From contig CM042030.1 in NCBI GenBank assembly GCA_023525975.1, positions 26,840,350-26,904,349 of the forward strand: a DNA stretch of 64,000 nt. Reading direction: 5' to 3'. Of the stretch, positions 1 through 10,409 are shown piece by piece; the stretch's first letter is position 1, and every line of letters begins with the position of its first letter. This stretch comes from Smallanthus sonchifolius. Its lineage: Eukaryota; Streptophyta; Magnoliopsida; Asterales; Asteraceae. The position numbers were made by a program, and so were the translations under genes. Under the pieces are notes generated by a model. It worked only from the letters and a program-made list of their open reading frames with translations. It was not told the origin of the DNA and did not search any database.

Positions 1-1
1 T

Positions 2-742
2 ATTCAGACCTTGGAGGACATGCTCCGGGCCTGTATCATTGACTTTGGTGGGAGCTGGGACAGCCATCTACCATTGGTAGAATTTTCATATAACAACAGC
101 TATCAATCAACTATTGGAATGCCGCCGTTTGAGATGTTGTATGGGAGGAGATGCAGAACCCCGGTTTGTTGGGGGGAAATTGGGCAGAAGAATTTTGCAA
201 GTCTCGAAGTGGTCAAAGCTACTTCCGAGAAATTTGATCAAATCAAGGCTCGAATGAAAGCCGTAAAAGACAGACAGAAATCATACGCGGACAAGAGAAG
301 AAGGGAATTAGAGTTTCAAGTGGGGGACATGGTACTGTTGAAAGTATCACCATGGAAAGGAACCATCCGATTCAGAAAGCGTGGCAAACTAAGTCCAAGG
401 TTTGTCGGACCTTTCAAGATTCTAGCGAGAGTGGGCCAAGTTGCTTACAGACTCGACCTACCCGTTGAGCTTAGTGGAATACACCCTATGTTCCACGTGT
501 CACACTTACGCAAATGCCTAGCTGACGACACAGCTCACATACCTTACGACGAGATCGAAGTAGATAACAGTCTAAATTATGTAGAGGAACCGATAGCCAT
601 CCTTGACAGAGCTGAAAAACGACTACGCAATAAGTCGATTCCTCTAGTCAAAATACAATGGAAGCACAGGAAAGGGTCAGAAGCTACGTGGGAAATAGAA
701 GACGAGATGAGGGGACTATACCCTCAATTATTTAACGTATAA
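2..742 (+). CDS. gypsy integrase C-terminus with chromodomain (partial)
   Basis: This is an open frame entering from the left edge and ending in TAA at 740-742, about 246 codons. It starts inside the integrase after the catalytic core. The motifs LPLVEFSYNNSYQSTIGMPP and YGRRCRTPVCW are the standard tail of the gypsy integrase core. GDMVLLKVSPWKG, GKLSPRFVGPFKI and HPMFHVSHLRKC follow, the usual C-terminal DNA-binding part, and then a chromodomain-like end (VKIQWKHRKGSEATWE). Chromodomains of this class are thought to steer insertion to heterochromatin. The frame has no internal stop, so this copy is less decayed than most others in the window. Its start, protease and RT are not visible. Confidence 0.92.
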   Translation: MQTLEDMLRACIIDFGGSWDSHLPLVEFSYNNSYQSTIGMPPFEMLYGRRCRTPVCWGEIGQKNFASLEVVKATSEKFDQIKARMKAVKDRQKSYADKRRRELEFQVGDMVLLKVSPWKGTIRFRKRGKLSPRFVGPFKILARVGQVAYRLDLPVELSGIHPMFHVSHLRKCLADDTAHIPYDEIEVDNSLNYVEEPIAILDRAEKRLRNKSIPLVKIQWKHRKGSEATWEIEDEMRGLYPQLFNV

Positions 743-765
743 ACAGTTTCGAGGACGAAACCTCT

Positions 766-781
766 CTAAGGGGGGTAGACT
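766..781 (+). other. polypurine tract of element A
   Basis: A purine run (AAGGGGGGTAGA) sits directly before the LTR start TGTAACATCCC and after the sequence GAGGACGAAACC that follows gypsy pol. It is the expected plus-strand primer site. Confidence 0.8.
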
Positions 782-894
782 TGTAACATCCCAAAAATGG
801 TAATAATAATGGCACGATCGAAATTATAATTTTCAAATGACGAAAGAAAAATGGATGGGCTTGGGCTCGGCTCCAACGGGCCGAATGAAGCCCA

Positions 895-905
895 AGTATA
901 TAAGG
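895..905 (+). promoter_or_regulatory. TATA box of LTR A
   Basis: TATATAAGGG lies about 115 bases inside the LTR, ahead of a purine-rich transcribed leader. Confidence 0.5.
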
Positions 906-1305
906 GCAAGGGCTGCCCATACTTCTCACTTTCCACCAATCTCAAGTTCTAGAGAGAGAGAAGAGAGCACGGTTCTAGAGAGAGAAAGGAGAGCTCGGGT
1001 CTAGAGAGAGAAAGTCGACGGATCGTCACGGGATTGGAGGAGCACGTTACAGCTGTGCTCGTGACCATCTTCTCCGAATCAGAAATCCAATCCAGGTAAG
1101 CGTTCTATCATAATCTGAGTTTTTATGACTTTATAGGATTTTCGGGTTTTGGCTAAAAAGGTAACGATTTTGCGGATGAAACTTGAAAATGAACTTAGGA
1201 TTAGCATCTAGAATGAAAACTGAACGTTTTGACCTAAGAAAAATGAGATATTGACTCGATCAGACGCGAATGCAAAAAAACTTCGGATTTTGGGGAAGAC
1301 GATCT

Positions 1306-1745
1306 GTGCAGACCTATCGAAACTACATAGTTTCGATATGTGCAGACCTATCGAAACTACATAGTTTCGATATATGCAGAACCATCGAAACTACATAGTT
1401 TTGATATGTGCAGAACCATCGAAACTACATAGTTTCGATATGTACAGACCCATCGAAACTACCATAGTTTCGATATGAGCCACGATCCGAAGCTAAGATT
1501 ACACCTAAGTTACTTATCGAAACTACCAAGTTTCGATAGAAGCAACCTATCGAAACTACCAGTCGAAGCTACCAAGTTTTGACAGAAGCAACCGATCGAA
1601 ACTACCAAGTTTCGACAGAAGCGACCGATCGAAACTACCAAGTTTCGACAGAAGCAACCTATCGAAACTACCAAGTTTCGACAGAAGCAACCTATCGAAA
1701 CTACCAAGTTTCGATAAAGCAAATCCATCGAAACTACTAAGTTCA
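1306..1745 (+). repeat. tandem dyad repeat array in LTR A
   Basis: The array has about five copies of a 34-base unit, then about six of a 33-base unit. Each is built on a near-palindrome of the form ATCGAAACTAC..AGTTTCGAT. Units are separated by GTGCAGACC or AGAAGCAACC spacers. The arms ATCGAAACTA and TAGTTTCGAT can pair. The array lies downstream of the TATA box, so it would be transcribed. The same arms recur in copia family J. Confidence 0.9.
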
Positions 1746-2239
1746 AGCATAGTAATGTCTAAGGTCATCTAGGAGCACTACCTTATGAGTATGACTTTAT
1801 TATACATATCATAAGTGACAGTAGTGACGCTCAGTAGCTAGCTTAGTGTATTTCAGAAATTACTCATTAGGTGAGTTCTATGTGCCCCTTCTATGTTATG
1901 TGCAAATCTTATTAAATATTTTGGGGCTGAAATGTATACACTAAATGAATAAATGATATGAAATGTCAATGTGATCATACGTATATATATATAAATACTT
2001 ATATATGAAAATGAATTATGAATAAAGAAAGAAGCGTATGATTTTAAAGAATGAATGAAAGAAGGACATAACGTAAAAGAATGAAATCTTGCTTTATATT
2101 ACATATATATTGCATGTTATGAATGAATGTAAACGTTATGAACCCTTCTATGACAACGGCTACTTCGGTAGAAGGACGACCACGTGACAATTTTGCAACC
2201 GGGACAAAAACGTTCCTTCACAAGCTAGGACGTATGAAA

Positions 2240-2470
2240 AGGTATTAATGGACGGTCGAAGCACATGCCTTAACTAACGTAGAACGGTTGCATACATAAT
2301 GGTCGCGTGGGAAACGGATACCCTAGGGAAGACGGACAAAAATGACGGACTACGACGGTAGGACGGTAAAGAGCGGACGGACAAAGGTTGCCGTACGGAT
2401 TTAATGATATGACGGACGGTTTTCTAGAGCCGGACGGTAATGAAATGGGCTACGACGGTAGTTCTGACTG
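2240..2470 (+). repeat. GACGG-rich degenerate repeats in LTR A
   Basis: The short motif GACGG(A/T) recurs many times (for example GACGGACAAA, CTACGACGGTAG). It is a low-order degenerate repeat inside the LTR, with no open frame of note. Confidence 0.6.
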
Positions 2471-2949
2471 CGATGTCTTCGTGACATTCGCGACAAGTAT
2501 GATGGGTTGATCTCCCTTAAGATTATGGCCAATAAGTGTTCTCTCAAAGAAAGTATGTATGTACTTATGTATATACCCTCAATGAATGTTATGTGATAAA
2601 ATAAAGTAAGGAATATTTAAAGGTACGAATATACATATACACGTTATATTCATGAAAAGATAAGTATTAATTATAAATGTCTTTAAACTAGAACTCACCA
2701 GCGTTAGCTGACTTTTAGTATACATTTCAGGTAAGGGAAGAAAGGGTCGTGCGATGGCGTGAAGGTTACCCGGCACAAGACTGACATCCCACTTTTGTTT
2801 GTTAAGAATATGTTATGTTTTATTTGTGAAGACTTCCGCTGTTATGATTATGTAATTGAATGATGAATGTTTTAATTTAAGTTCAGTATTTATGACTATG
2901 TTTATGAGTAAATTCAACAAGTGAGGTTACCCGGGAAAGGGGCCTTACA

Positions 2950-4067
2950 CAAAACGTTCGGTTATATAAACCATATCTTTCTTATATTTCTTTCTTACAA
3001 AACTTTCATTTACATGAACCGTTACTATTCTTATCTTTCTTTACAAACGTTTAAGTAATAAAATCATTTATTATAAACGCCTAATTCTTGAGTTTGCACA
3101 CCACCCTAAAACAGTAAAATAGGGATTCTTGAACTCACCTGGATTTTTGGTCTATTGCGGAAACTAAAAAGCTTTGGGCTACACGAGTGCTACGTGACCT
3201 GTACGAATACAATACGTGAATTCGGTTAAACTTTGTTAGTGTTGACTGACACTCTCTAGAGTCACCCGATAGTGTTGACCAGGCAAGCAGAGTGTCGCCC
3301 GATAGTGTTGACCAGGCAAACAGAGTGCCGCCCGACAGTGTCGTCCAGGCACTCTAAGTGTCACCTGAACTTGCATTCAGGATTCAGGAGGGCTGACTCT
3401 CTGGCCGGCTCTCTGGCCGATTCTCGGGCCGTCTCTCTGATGGCCGACTATCAGCTTCTTCCTCACCGAGATTTGCCATATGCTTCTTCCTCTCTGGCCG
3501 ACTCTCTGGCCGACTCTCGGGCCGTCTCTCAGGTGGCCGACTCTTGAGAGTCGGCTCAAGAACATTGAGACTTGCAAGTCTGATTTTTTTAATCCAAAAT
3601 GTTTACTTTTTACGTTAAAACATTTATCTATCTTCCATGAATCTATATCTAAGCTTAGATTTTCTTTTCATACGTAAAAATCCAGTCTTTATGTGAAAAA
3701 GTCCCATAAACCCTAAAAACCCATTTCTATAAAAAAAACGTAGATCTGAGGTTTGATTCTTACCTCAAAAGGTTGTGGTTGCCTTGTGAAACTTGATCCA
3801 AATCACTAGACAAACGTTTTGAGACTGATCTTGAGTTGACCCAAAATTTTTTGAAGCTTTCTCTCTCTAGAACTCTCTCTCTAGGGTTTTGAGTTGGAGA
3901 AGATGATGGAGAAATGAGGAAGATGAGTTGATACCTCCTATATATATACATGGGATATATCTACCCATTTGAGCCGAGCCCGAGCCCGCTCCGTACTTTT
4001 CATTAAACCCCCGCTTAATTTCCGATCTCGTTATTATTCTTTCGTTTTATTATGTTGGGATGTTACA
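2950..4067 (-). repeat. gypsy LTR B, truncated by insertion of A
   Basis: Read on the minus strand, the sequence starts at 4067 with TGTAACATCCC. It has a TATA segment (TATATATAGGAGG) and a GAGAGAGAGTTCTAGAGAG leader like LTR A, then the AGGTGAGTTCAAG segment. It is cut at 2950 where element A begins. No polypurine tract lies beyond 4067, so this is a 5' LTR or a solo LTR rather than a 3' LTR. It replaces the dyad array of LTR A with other repeats (3236-3555). Confidence 0.75.
3236..3555. repeat. two short tandem repeat blocks in LTR B
   Basis: First block (about 3236-3365): repeats of GTGTTGACCAGGCA separated by AGAGTGTCGCCCGATA; CACTCT and AGAGTG arms can pair. Second block (about 3390-3555): repeats of CTCTCTGGCCGACTCTC. 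They occupy the place where LTR A has its 33/34-base dyad array. Confidence 0.7.
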
Positions 4068-4356
4068 TTTCGATAGGCTTTATGCACCTTTGTAAGTGTT
4101 CCTGTCGTAAGAAGTACTTCGATAGGAGCATACTTACGATAGCCTGTATTTGCCTATAAATAGTCCTGTTTGTGGAATTTCTAGGGTGTGTGTGATGGCT
4201 GTAAACCCTAAAATTCTATTTTCATCTTTTGAGAGCAATAAAAGCATTGGAGTTTATTTTCATTGCAGGTTCTTACAATTTCATATCATTTGTTGTGCTC
4301 GTGAGTTTTTACTGGTTACCACACAATGTTTTTTCTATGAATTTGAGTGATTACAC
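4068..4356 (+). repeat. LTR fragment of the J copia family
   Basis: The sequence from 4068 follows the LTR of element J (44569-45155) in order: a palindrome remnant TTCGATAGG, TATA box CTATAAATAG (about 4156), 'GGGTGTGTGTGATGGCTGTAAACCC', and 'TTCTTACAATTTCATATCAT'. It is cut on the left by gypsy LTR B and on the right by TGTTGGGGTTTCG, the start of another LTR. Confidence 0.7.
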
Positions 4357-4648
4357 TGTTGGGGTTTCGTGCTAGGGTTTTAAAACTATTTTAAAACGCG
4401 AAGTGGAAAAACAAACACGAACCGATCTAAGCTAAACCCTAGATCGACCCACCAGGAGTCCAGATGCAAACTAAATAATCAATATACAACCATAGGGGTT
4501 TTTAGGGTTATATATATATTTCGTGAGTAGGAGACGGAAACCAAAGATGTAACACCAGATCCGGCTCCAAGAACTAAAACCCGTGACCTTTAGATCCGGC
4601 TCCGGTCACTAGATCCGGCTCCAAGAACTAAAACCCGTGACCTTTAGT
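4357..4648 (+). repeat. LTR of copia-like element N, left part
   Basis: This part starts TGTTGGGGTTTCG and continues after element D at 17732. It carries a direct repeat of about 37 bases (GATCCGGCTCCAAGAAC...CTTTAG) at about 4556-4592 and 4612-4648. It is split by D, with flanks TTAGT and TTAAT. Family assignment (Angela/Tork-like) is a guess from the LTR style. Confidence 0.55.
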
Positions 4649-5112
4649 TGTTGGAACCTAATAGTCTATAGAAATTAATTAGGTTTTAGAAGTATAACTT
4701 TAGAGTTTTCGGTCAGAAAATGTTTTCAGTCGAAAACATTTTTCGATCAAGAAGATTTCGATAGAAAACTGTCGAAAACATTTTTCGATCAAGAAGATTT
4801 CGATTGAAAACTGTCTAGTACAAATAGTTGTGTCTTTTGTGTTTTAAGTAACTTTCTCATTTTTGTATTGTGATTTTACAAGTTAATCAAAAGAGAATTT
4901 CTGTGTGTTTTTGCTATTAATACTTGATTACATTACTTGATTAACGAAGCTAATTATCATGAAGTATGCATTTGGTGTGATTGATAGTATTGAGATTGTT
5001 CTTCTTTGATTTGTTCATTTTGATGTGGATTTGATTTCTGAATTGATTCCGCCAATTCAGAGAGTGATTGAAGACTTTATCCTTGAATGTCAACAGATCT
5101 GAGGGAATCACA
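4649..5112 (+). repeat. 5' LTR of D
   Basis: The LTR is 464 bases, 42 longer than the 3' copy, mainly from a tandem duplication of about 41 bases in the palindromic part (AAAACATTTTTCGATCAAG occurs twice). The TATA position reads TACAAATAG (about 4819-4827) against TATAAATAG in the 3' LTR. Confidence 0.92.
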
Positions 5113-5114
5113 AG

Positions 5115-5126
5115 TGGTATCAGAGC
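5115..5126 (+). other. primer binding site of D
   Basis: TGGTATCAGAGC lies two bases after the LTR end. It is complementary to the 3' end of plant initiator tRNA-Met and is the usual copia primer site. Confidence 0.9.
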
Positions 5127-5299
5127 TGCTGGTTAATAGCTCTTGGTATTCAAGAAGATTTTAAGTCAAATTTGATCAAATTGATGTAATCTGGGTGCCA
5201 TTGTTGCTGATTTGAAGCTAGTTTTGATGGAGATGAAGTTTGCATCAAGTTTAAAGACTTGATTCTTTACTCGGATCATCACATAAAGTTTTTGGTCAA

Positions 5300-5510
5300 T
5301 TCAAATGTTCTTCTGTTGAATTGTCCGAAAAGTTTGTTTGAAGTATCCGAAAATTCTGGTTGAAGAAATCGAAAAGTATTTCGTCCGAAAATTATTGTCC
5401 GAAATTTCATCTGTCCGGAATATTCTGACTTTTCGATCGAAAAGTATTGTACTAAGTTTTCGACCGAAAAGTTATAAGTTGGAAATTTTTCTGATTTCGA
5501 CCAAGTTTCA
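5300..5510 (+). repeat. palindrome array in leader of D, before gag
   Basis: Repeated CCGAAAAGT / TTTTCGATCGAAAAG / TTTTCGACCGAAAAG motifs crowd the last 200 bases before the gag ATG at 5526. They are the same family-specific palindrome seen in the D LTR and before the aORF of D. Confidence 0.85.
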
Positions 5511-5525
5511 AATTACAAGTAAAGA

Positions 5526-8500
5526 ATGACCGGAAAGGTATACGATACTGAGAGGGTTATTGGGAAATCACCACCGATGCTGAAATCAGTATCAGAATTT
5601 TCAAATTGGAAGATAATGATGAAGGCTTATTTCAAGTTTACTGAACACACACTTTGGGAATCAATTGTAAAAGGTCCTCACATTCCTAAGACTGCAAATG
5701 CTGATGGGTTAGTCCCGATTGCAGATCCTGATCATTATTCAGAAGAAGATAAGAAGCTAATCGAAAGGGATAACAAAGCATTGGGTTCTATTATTCTAGC
5801 ACTTCCGACTGAGTTGTATTTGAATTTTGAGCAACATGAAACTACTAAGGGTCCGTGGAACGCTTTGTGCTTAAGATTTGAAGGTAATGCAGCTCTTCAG
5901 GAAAGCAGAACCGATCTTCTACTGAAGCAATATAACATGTTTAGTTATAAAAAGAATGAGACTCTCAGTGAGCAGGTGACTAGGTTTACAACCATAATCA
6001 ACAGGTTGAGAAAAATGGGAGTAAAATTTGAAGAGTATGAGCTAGGAAAGAAGCTGCTAGACTCACTGCCAGATTGCTGGAGCATACCTTGTATGCTAAT
6101 CAAGAACACAACTCCAGATCTAAAGAGTAAAACACTTGATGATATTATCTGTTTACTTGAGTCTTATGAATTGGATGCAAAGAAGAGAGAACTGAACAAC
6201 CAAGATAAACAAAATAACTCAAGTTCAACAAATGCAACATTATTTTCTGTAAGTAGTGAAGGAAATAGTGGAACAAAACCTGAGAAAAACAAAGGTTGTT
6301 GTGAACACTCATCTAGTGAGAAAGTCAAGTCATCTGGACAAATCCCTAAAGATCAGATTGCTCTGTTCGGAGCTTTCTTGAGCAGCTACGATGCACTGGT
6401 GACAGGAAAGTTACAACCCGCCGTGCATGATGTAGAAGATTTTGTTCAAATCAATCCTGATGATTTAGAATATATGGACTTGCAATGGAAGATGGCTATG
6501 ATAGCTGTAAGGGCTAAAAAGTATTTGCAGAAGGTTGGGAAGGATAAGTTGCAGTTTGGTAAAAAGGTTGGTTTTGACAAATCTAAACTCAGGTGTTACA
6601 ACTGTCAACAGCTTGGTCACCTCGCTCGTGAGTGTACCAAGGACAAGAAAAAGAAGGTTGAGGGAAGCGGGGTTAAGCTGGTGGAAATGATTGATGAATC
6701 TGATAAGTCAAAGAAGGCTCCAACTGCACTCATGTCCAAACAGCTGAGTAATTGTGAATGGGAGGATGAGATCGAGGATGCCGAGGATGAAGCCTTGATG
6801 GCTGAAATTGAAGATTCAATGAAACCAACTGATATTACCAGTGATTGTGCGCTCAAAACCGATTCCAAAGGAAAGGGCAAAGCTGATGTTTCTGATGAAA
6901 CTTCATCTGAGAAGGAGGTAAATTCTGAAAATAAATTTGATATATGTTCCTCATTGTGTGTAGATCGAATGCAAAATTATCATGCAGCAAACACGTTTCT
7001 GATTGCTGAAAACGATAAACTAAAAAGAGTAAACAAAGAATTGAAACAAAATGAAGTAAATTGTACAAGAAAAATTAAAGCATTATTGAAAGATAATGTA
7101 ACATTTAAAGAATATTTGGATAAAAAGGGCGTTTTAATCAAAGATCTTTCAGAAAAACTTATCAAATCGGAAACTGATTTAATTAAAGACAGGGTAATTG
7201 TTTCAAAGTGGAAGATGCAACAAAATGTCTTTGATGAATGTGTGAGCAAACAGAGAACTGTTTATATCAAAGACGGGTTGGGTTACAACAAGGTTCCACA
7301 TCCTAAGAATTTTGTACCTTTTCCTGAACCGCATGAATCGAATGAGTTGATGAATGTCAAAAATTCTGATATGTATATTAGTGCAGATATAAACTCAGGG
7401 TGTGTGGATGATGAAAATGAACTTGATGGAATGAAAAGTTTTTCAGCTTTCAATAAACAGTGCACTAGGGAGTTTATTAGGGACTGTAAACGGTACCTAG
7501 ATGTTGACTGTAATCTAGATAAATTTGTTTCAATTACTAGTTTAAATGCTTATGCAAAAAATATTAATTCTTCTGATTCTGATTATGATATTTCTTATGT
7601 TTCGGCATGTTCTACTAACGGTTGTGTTGAGTTTGATTGTGTGTCTGAAGTGTCATCAACATCAACTTTCTTTGATAAAGTGGTGCATACAGCTAGAAAT
7701 TATGTCCCACTTACTAAACTTTCTAGTCTAGTTGGTGATGTGGTCTTAGATGAGTTTGGAAATCCTCTGATTCAAGAGTATGATTTGTCAAGTGAGAGAC
7801 CAAAAAAAAATAATGCCATAGCACCAGAGAATCATATTCTTACCAGTGAGACAGAGTACAATAAAGTTGTCAAAGTTAAAGTGAGTGTACCAACAAATGT
7901 CCAAAGAAAGTCTTGGTGTGTCAAAGGCAAATCCATTGATGTAAAAAACAAGTTCATTGATGTCAAATATAAGTCTATTCAAATCAAAGAATAATTAAGA
8001 GAGAAAATTTGTGGCATAACGAGTGAAGTAGGCGAGTGTTCAAAGTCAAAGTCAAAGTCAAAGCCTAAGAGCTACAATTACTTTGTGTGTGGTCAGGTTG
8101 GTCATTTTGCGAGAAATTGCAAACACAACTCTAGTGAGTCAAGGTTCACAAAGAACAAAGCGAATGTTAAGATCAACGTTATTCGGCATTTCAAGCGAGC
8201 GTCTACGAACGACAGTGTGTCAGACTCCGGAGTGATACAAAGATACAGTCGTGATTTCTTGCTTTCCAGAAATTGTCATGCTTTATATTCTAATGTGTGC
8301 CGTGATTATGTGTTACCAAAGTTTGGGGATAAACGTGTCCCAAAAGGTTCACAATATGTAAAGAAATTTAACCAACCAGTCTATTTTGCTAAAGAAAAAA
8401 TTACTATGAAATATGCAAAAAATGTTGGTTATGTTTGGAAAGTTAAAAATGAACACTCTTCACATATGGTTGGAATAAAGAAAAATATAAAATTGATAAA

Positions 8501-8582
8501 ATTGAAAGAACAAGATGTTAAGGCTATAAAAGGTAAAAGTCAGCTCGGGTCAAAGATGATCTGGGTTCCTGTTTATCATTAA
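5526..8582 (+). pseudogene. gag of D, one in-frame stop
   Basis: The frame runs from ATG 5526 to TAA 8580-8582 with a single internal TAA at 7992-7994, where CAA is likely ancestral, giving about 1018 codons. Residues about 15-240 form a UBN2-type copia gag domain (NWKIMMKAYF, ETLSEQVTRF, KKLLDSLPD). A CCHC zinc knuckle CYNCQQLGHLAREC is at about residue 357. An acidic segment and a lysine-rich predicted coiled coil (about residues 480-560) follow. A second knuckle near 8080 reads YFVCGQVGHFARNC, its first Cys replaced by Tyr. Gag would form the virus-like particle and bind RNA. The length suits SIRE-type gag, which is much longer than in most copia elements. Confidence 0.88.
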
Positions 8583-8625
8583 TTTTGTCTTGAATGTGCA
8601 GAGTTTAACCGGGAGGACTATTAAT

Positions 8626-10409
8626 AATGCTTGGCATGTTGATAGCGGTTGCTCAAGGCACATGACTGGACAAAGAAAAATTCTGGAAAATTTTTGAAAT
8701 TTTGATGGAGGTTTTGTTGCATTTGCTGGAGATAAAAAGGTAGGAAAAATAACTGGTCAAGGAACAGTGTCGAATGAACTCATAACATTAGAAAAAGTAA
8801 ATTTTGTGTCTCAATTGGAATTCAATTTACTAAGTGTTTCTCAAGTTTGTGATAAAGACATACCAGTTCATTTTTCTGTAAACGAATGCTTGTTCTTAAA
8901 GCCTGGAAGAAATGATTCTGATGAGTGCTCCAAGGAAATTCAACACATATGTGGTTGACATGAATGATCATACTACACCATTAAATGTTTCATGTTTATT
9001 ATCAAAGGCAACTGGTTAATAATCTTATTTGTGGCATCGAAGAATGGGTCATGTGAATTTAAAGAACATGAATAACTTCGTGCATAAAGATTTGGTCCGA
9101 GGATTGCCAAAGAAAGAATTCATAATTGAAGAAAATTGCATGTCATGTGCGAAGGGAAAACAGCACAAGAAGTCTCATCCAATAAAAACCATAACAACTT
9201 TTACTAGACCTTTATTTCTTATTCATATGGATTTGTTTGGTCCAGTTCGAGTTAAAAGTATTGCGAAAAAGTCATATTGTCTTGTTATCATAGATGATTT
9301 TTCAAGATTTTCATGGGTGTTTTTCCTTGCAACAAAAGATGAAACACCTGGACCAATTATTGATTTTGTCAAACGAATAGAAAACATCTGTGATAGCAAA
9401 GTTTAAATCATTCGCAGTGACAATGGAACAAAATTTAAAAATAAATTGATAAGTTTGTTTTGTGAAGAAAAAGGAATAACACATCAGTATAGTGTTGTAA
9501 GAACACCACAACAGAATGGAGTAGCTGAAAGGAAGAATAGAACTTTAATAGAAGCTGCTCGAACAATGCTTGTCGATTCCAAGTTACCCATTATCTTCTA
9601 GGCTGAAGCAGTAAACACTACATGTTATGTTTTAAAAGAGTTCTTATGGTGAAGCAACTTACAAAGACTCCGTATGAATTATTCTATAAACGAAAGTCAT
9701 ATATCAAGTTCTTAAGAGCATTTGGTTGTTCTTGTACATTGTTGAATACACAAGATTCATTGCCAAAATTTGCAGCTGTGGGTGATGAATGCTATTTTTT
9801 AGGTTATTCTTCATATCAAAAAGCTTATAGAGTGTACAACATAAGAACCAAAATTGTTCAAGAATCGTTTTATATGGAGTGACAAGAACTAAATACTCCT
9901 ACGTATCAAAATGGACCTGACTGGTTCTTTGATGCTGAAGTAATCATCAAAACTTTTGATCAACAACTTCAAATGGATTCTAATGAAGCAAGTACTTCGG
10001 GTACTGTAACTGAATCTTCTACAGGTAGTGATCTATTTGTCGGAAAGTTTTTGGTTGGGCCACAGAATTTGATGATTCAAAATGAGATGTCTGAGAATGT
10101 TGGTACATCAACTCAAACACAAGATGATCTTGTTGATAACTCTGTCTCTAATGTTGATTCTGAAGTACAACATTAGAGTTGAATGATACAAACATGCCAG
10201 AATCTGTGGAAGTTGAGCATATTCAAAATCATCAAATCCATTCTGCTCATCCAGTTGAGAATATTATTGGATCTCTTGAAGATGGAGTAAAGACAAGAAG
10301 TCAAACTGGAAATATAAATGTTTTTTTGTGCTCCTGTTTCTTATCTCAAGAGGATCCAAAGAATGTTACTGTTTCTTTACAAGATCCAAGTTGGATTGAA
10401 GATATATAA
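8626..10409 (+). pseudogene. protease and integrase of D, decayed
   Basis: The copia protease motif HVDSGCSRHMTG is at about 8638, with intact Asp-Ser-Gly. The pre-integrase zinc finger follows from about 9029 (WHRRMGHVN, then CMSCAKGKQHKKSH), then the integrase core HMDLFGPV, RSDNGTKFKN and GVAERKNRTL, so the three acidic catalytic positions are visible. Stops fall near 8695, 9404, 9600 and 9880, and the frame changes several times. The linker before RT carries HPVENIIGSLEDGVKTRSQ, a conserved copia block. Most stops look like Gln, Arg or Trp codons changed by C-to-T or G-to-A. Confidence 0.9.

Larger units (their letters stand above)
1..2949 (+). mobile_element. Ty3/gypsy element A (Tekay/Del-like chromovirus), 3' part
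   Basis: This is the 3' end of a gypsy retrotransposon that begins before the window. It consists of the end of pol, a polypurine tract and one complete LTR. The chromodomain-like end of pol and the TGTAACATCCC LTR start are typical of plant Tekay/Del chromoviruses. The sequence right of the LTR (from 2950) is a different, inverted gypsy LTR, so A was inserted into it. The matching target duplication lies outside the window. Confidence 0.88.
782..2949 (+). repeat. 3' LTR of gypsy element A
   Basis: The LTR starts TGTAACATCCC right after the polypurine tract and ends GGGGCCTTACA, giving short inverted ends TGTAA/TTACA. Length is 2168 bases. A TATA box (TATATAAGGG) lies near 895-905, followed by a purine-rich leader (AGAGAGAGAA). 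It holds a tandem array of dyad repeats (1306-1745), a 'GGTGAGTTC...GCCCC' segment near 1870 that recurs in the other gypsy LTRs here, and a GACGG-rich stretch (2240-2470). No coding capacity is seen. Confidence 0.85.

Noticed and set aside
1306..1745. CRISPR-like regular repeat spacing
   Set aside because: The 'spacers' are themselves repeated, the setting is a plant LTR, and no cas genes exist. It is a tandem minisatellite with dyads.
1510..1768. Minus-strand open frames with NLVVSIGCFCR-type repeats
   Set aside because: They are the translation of the 33-base dyad array of LTR A in phases that happen to stay open; no gene.
3272..3577. Open frames on both strands with repeated SLADS or RQ units
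   Set aside because: Products of the tandem repeats in LTR B, with no start context, domain or likely promoter.
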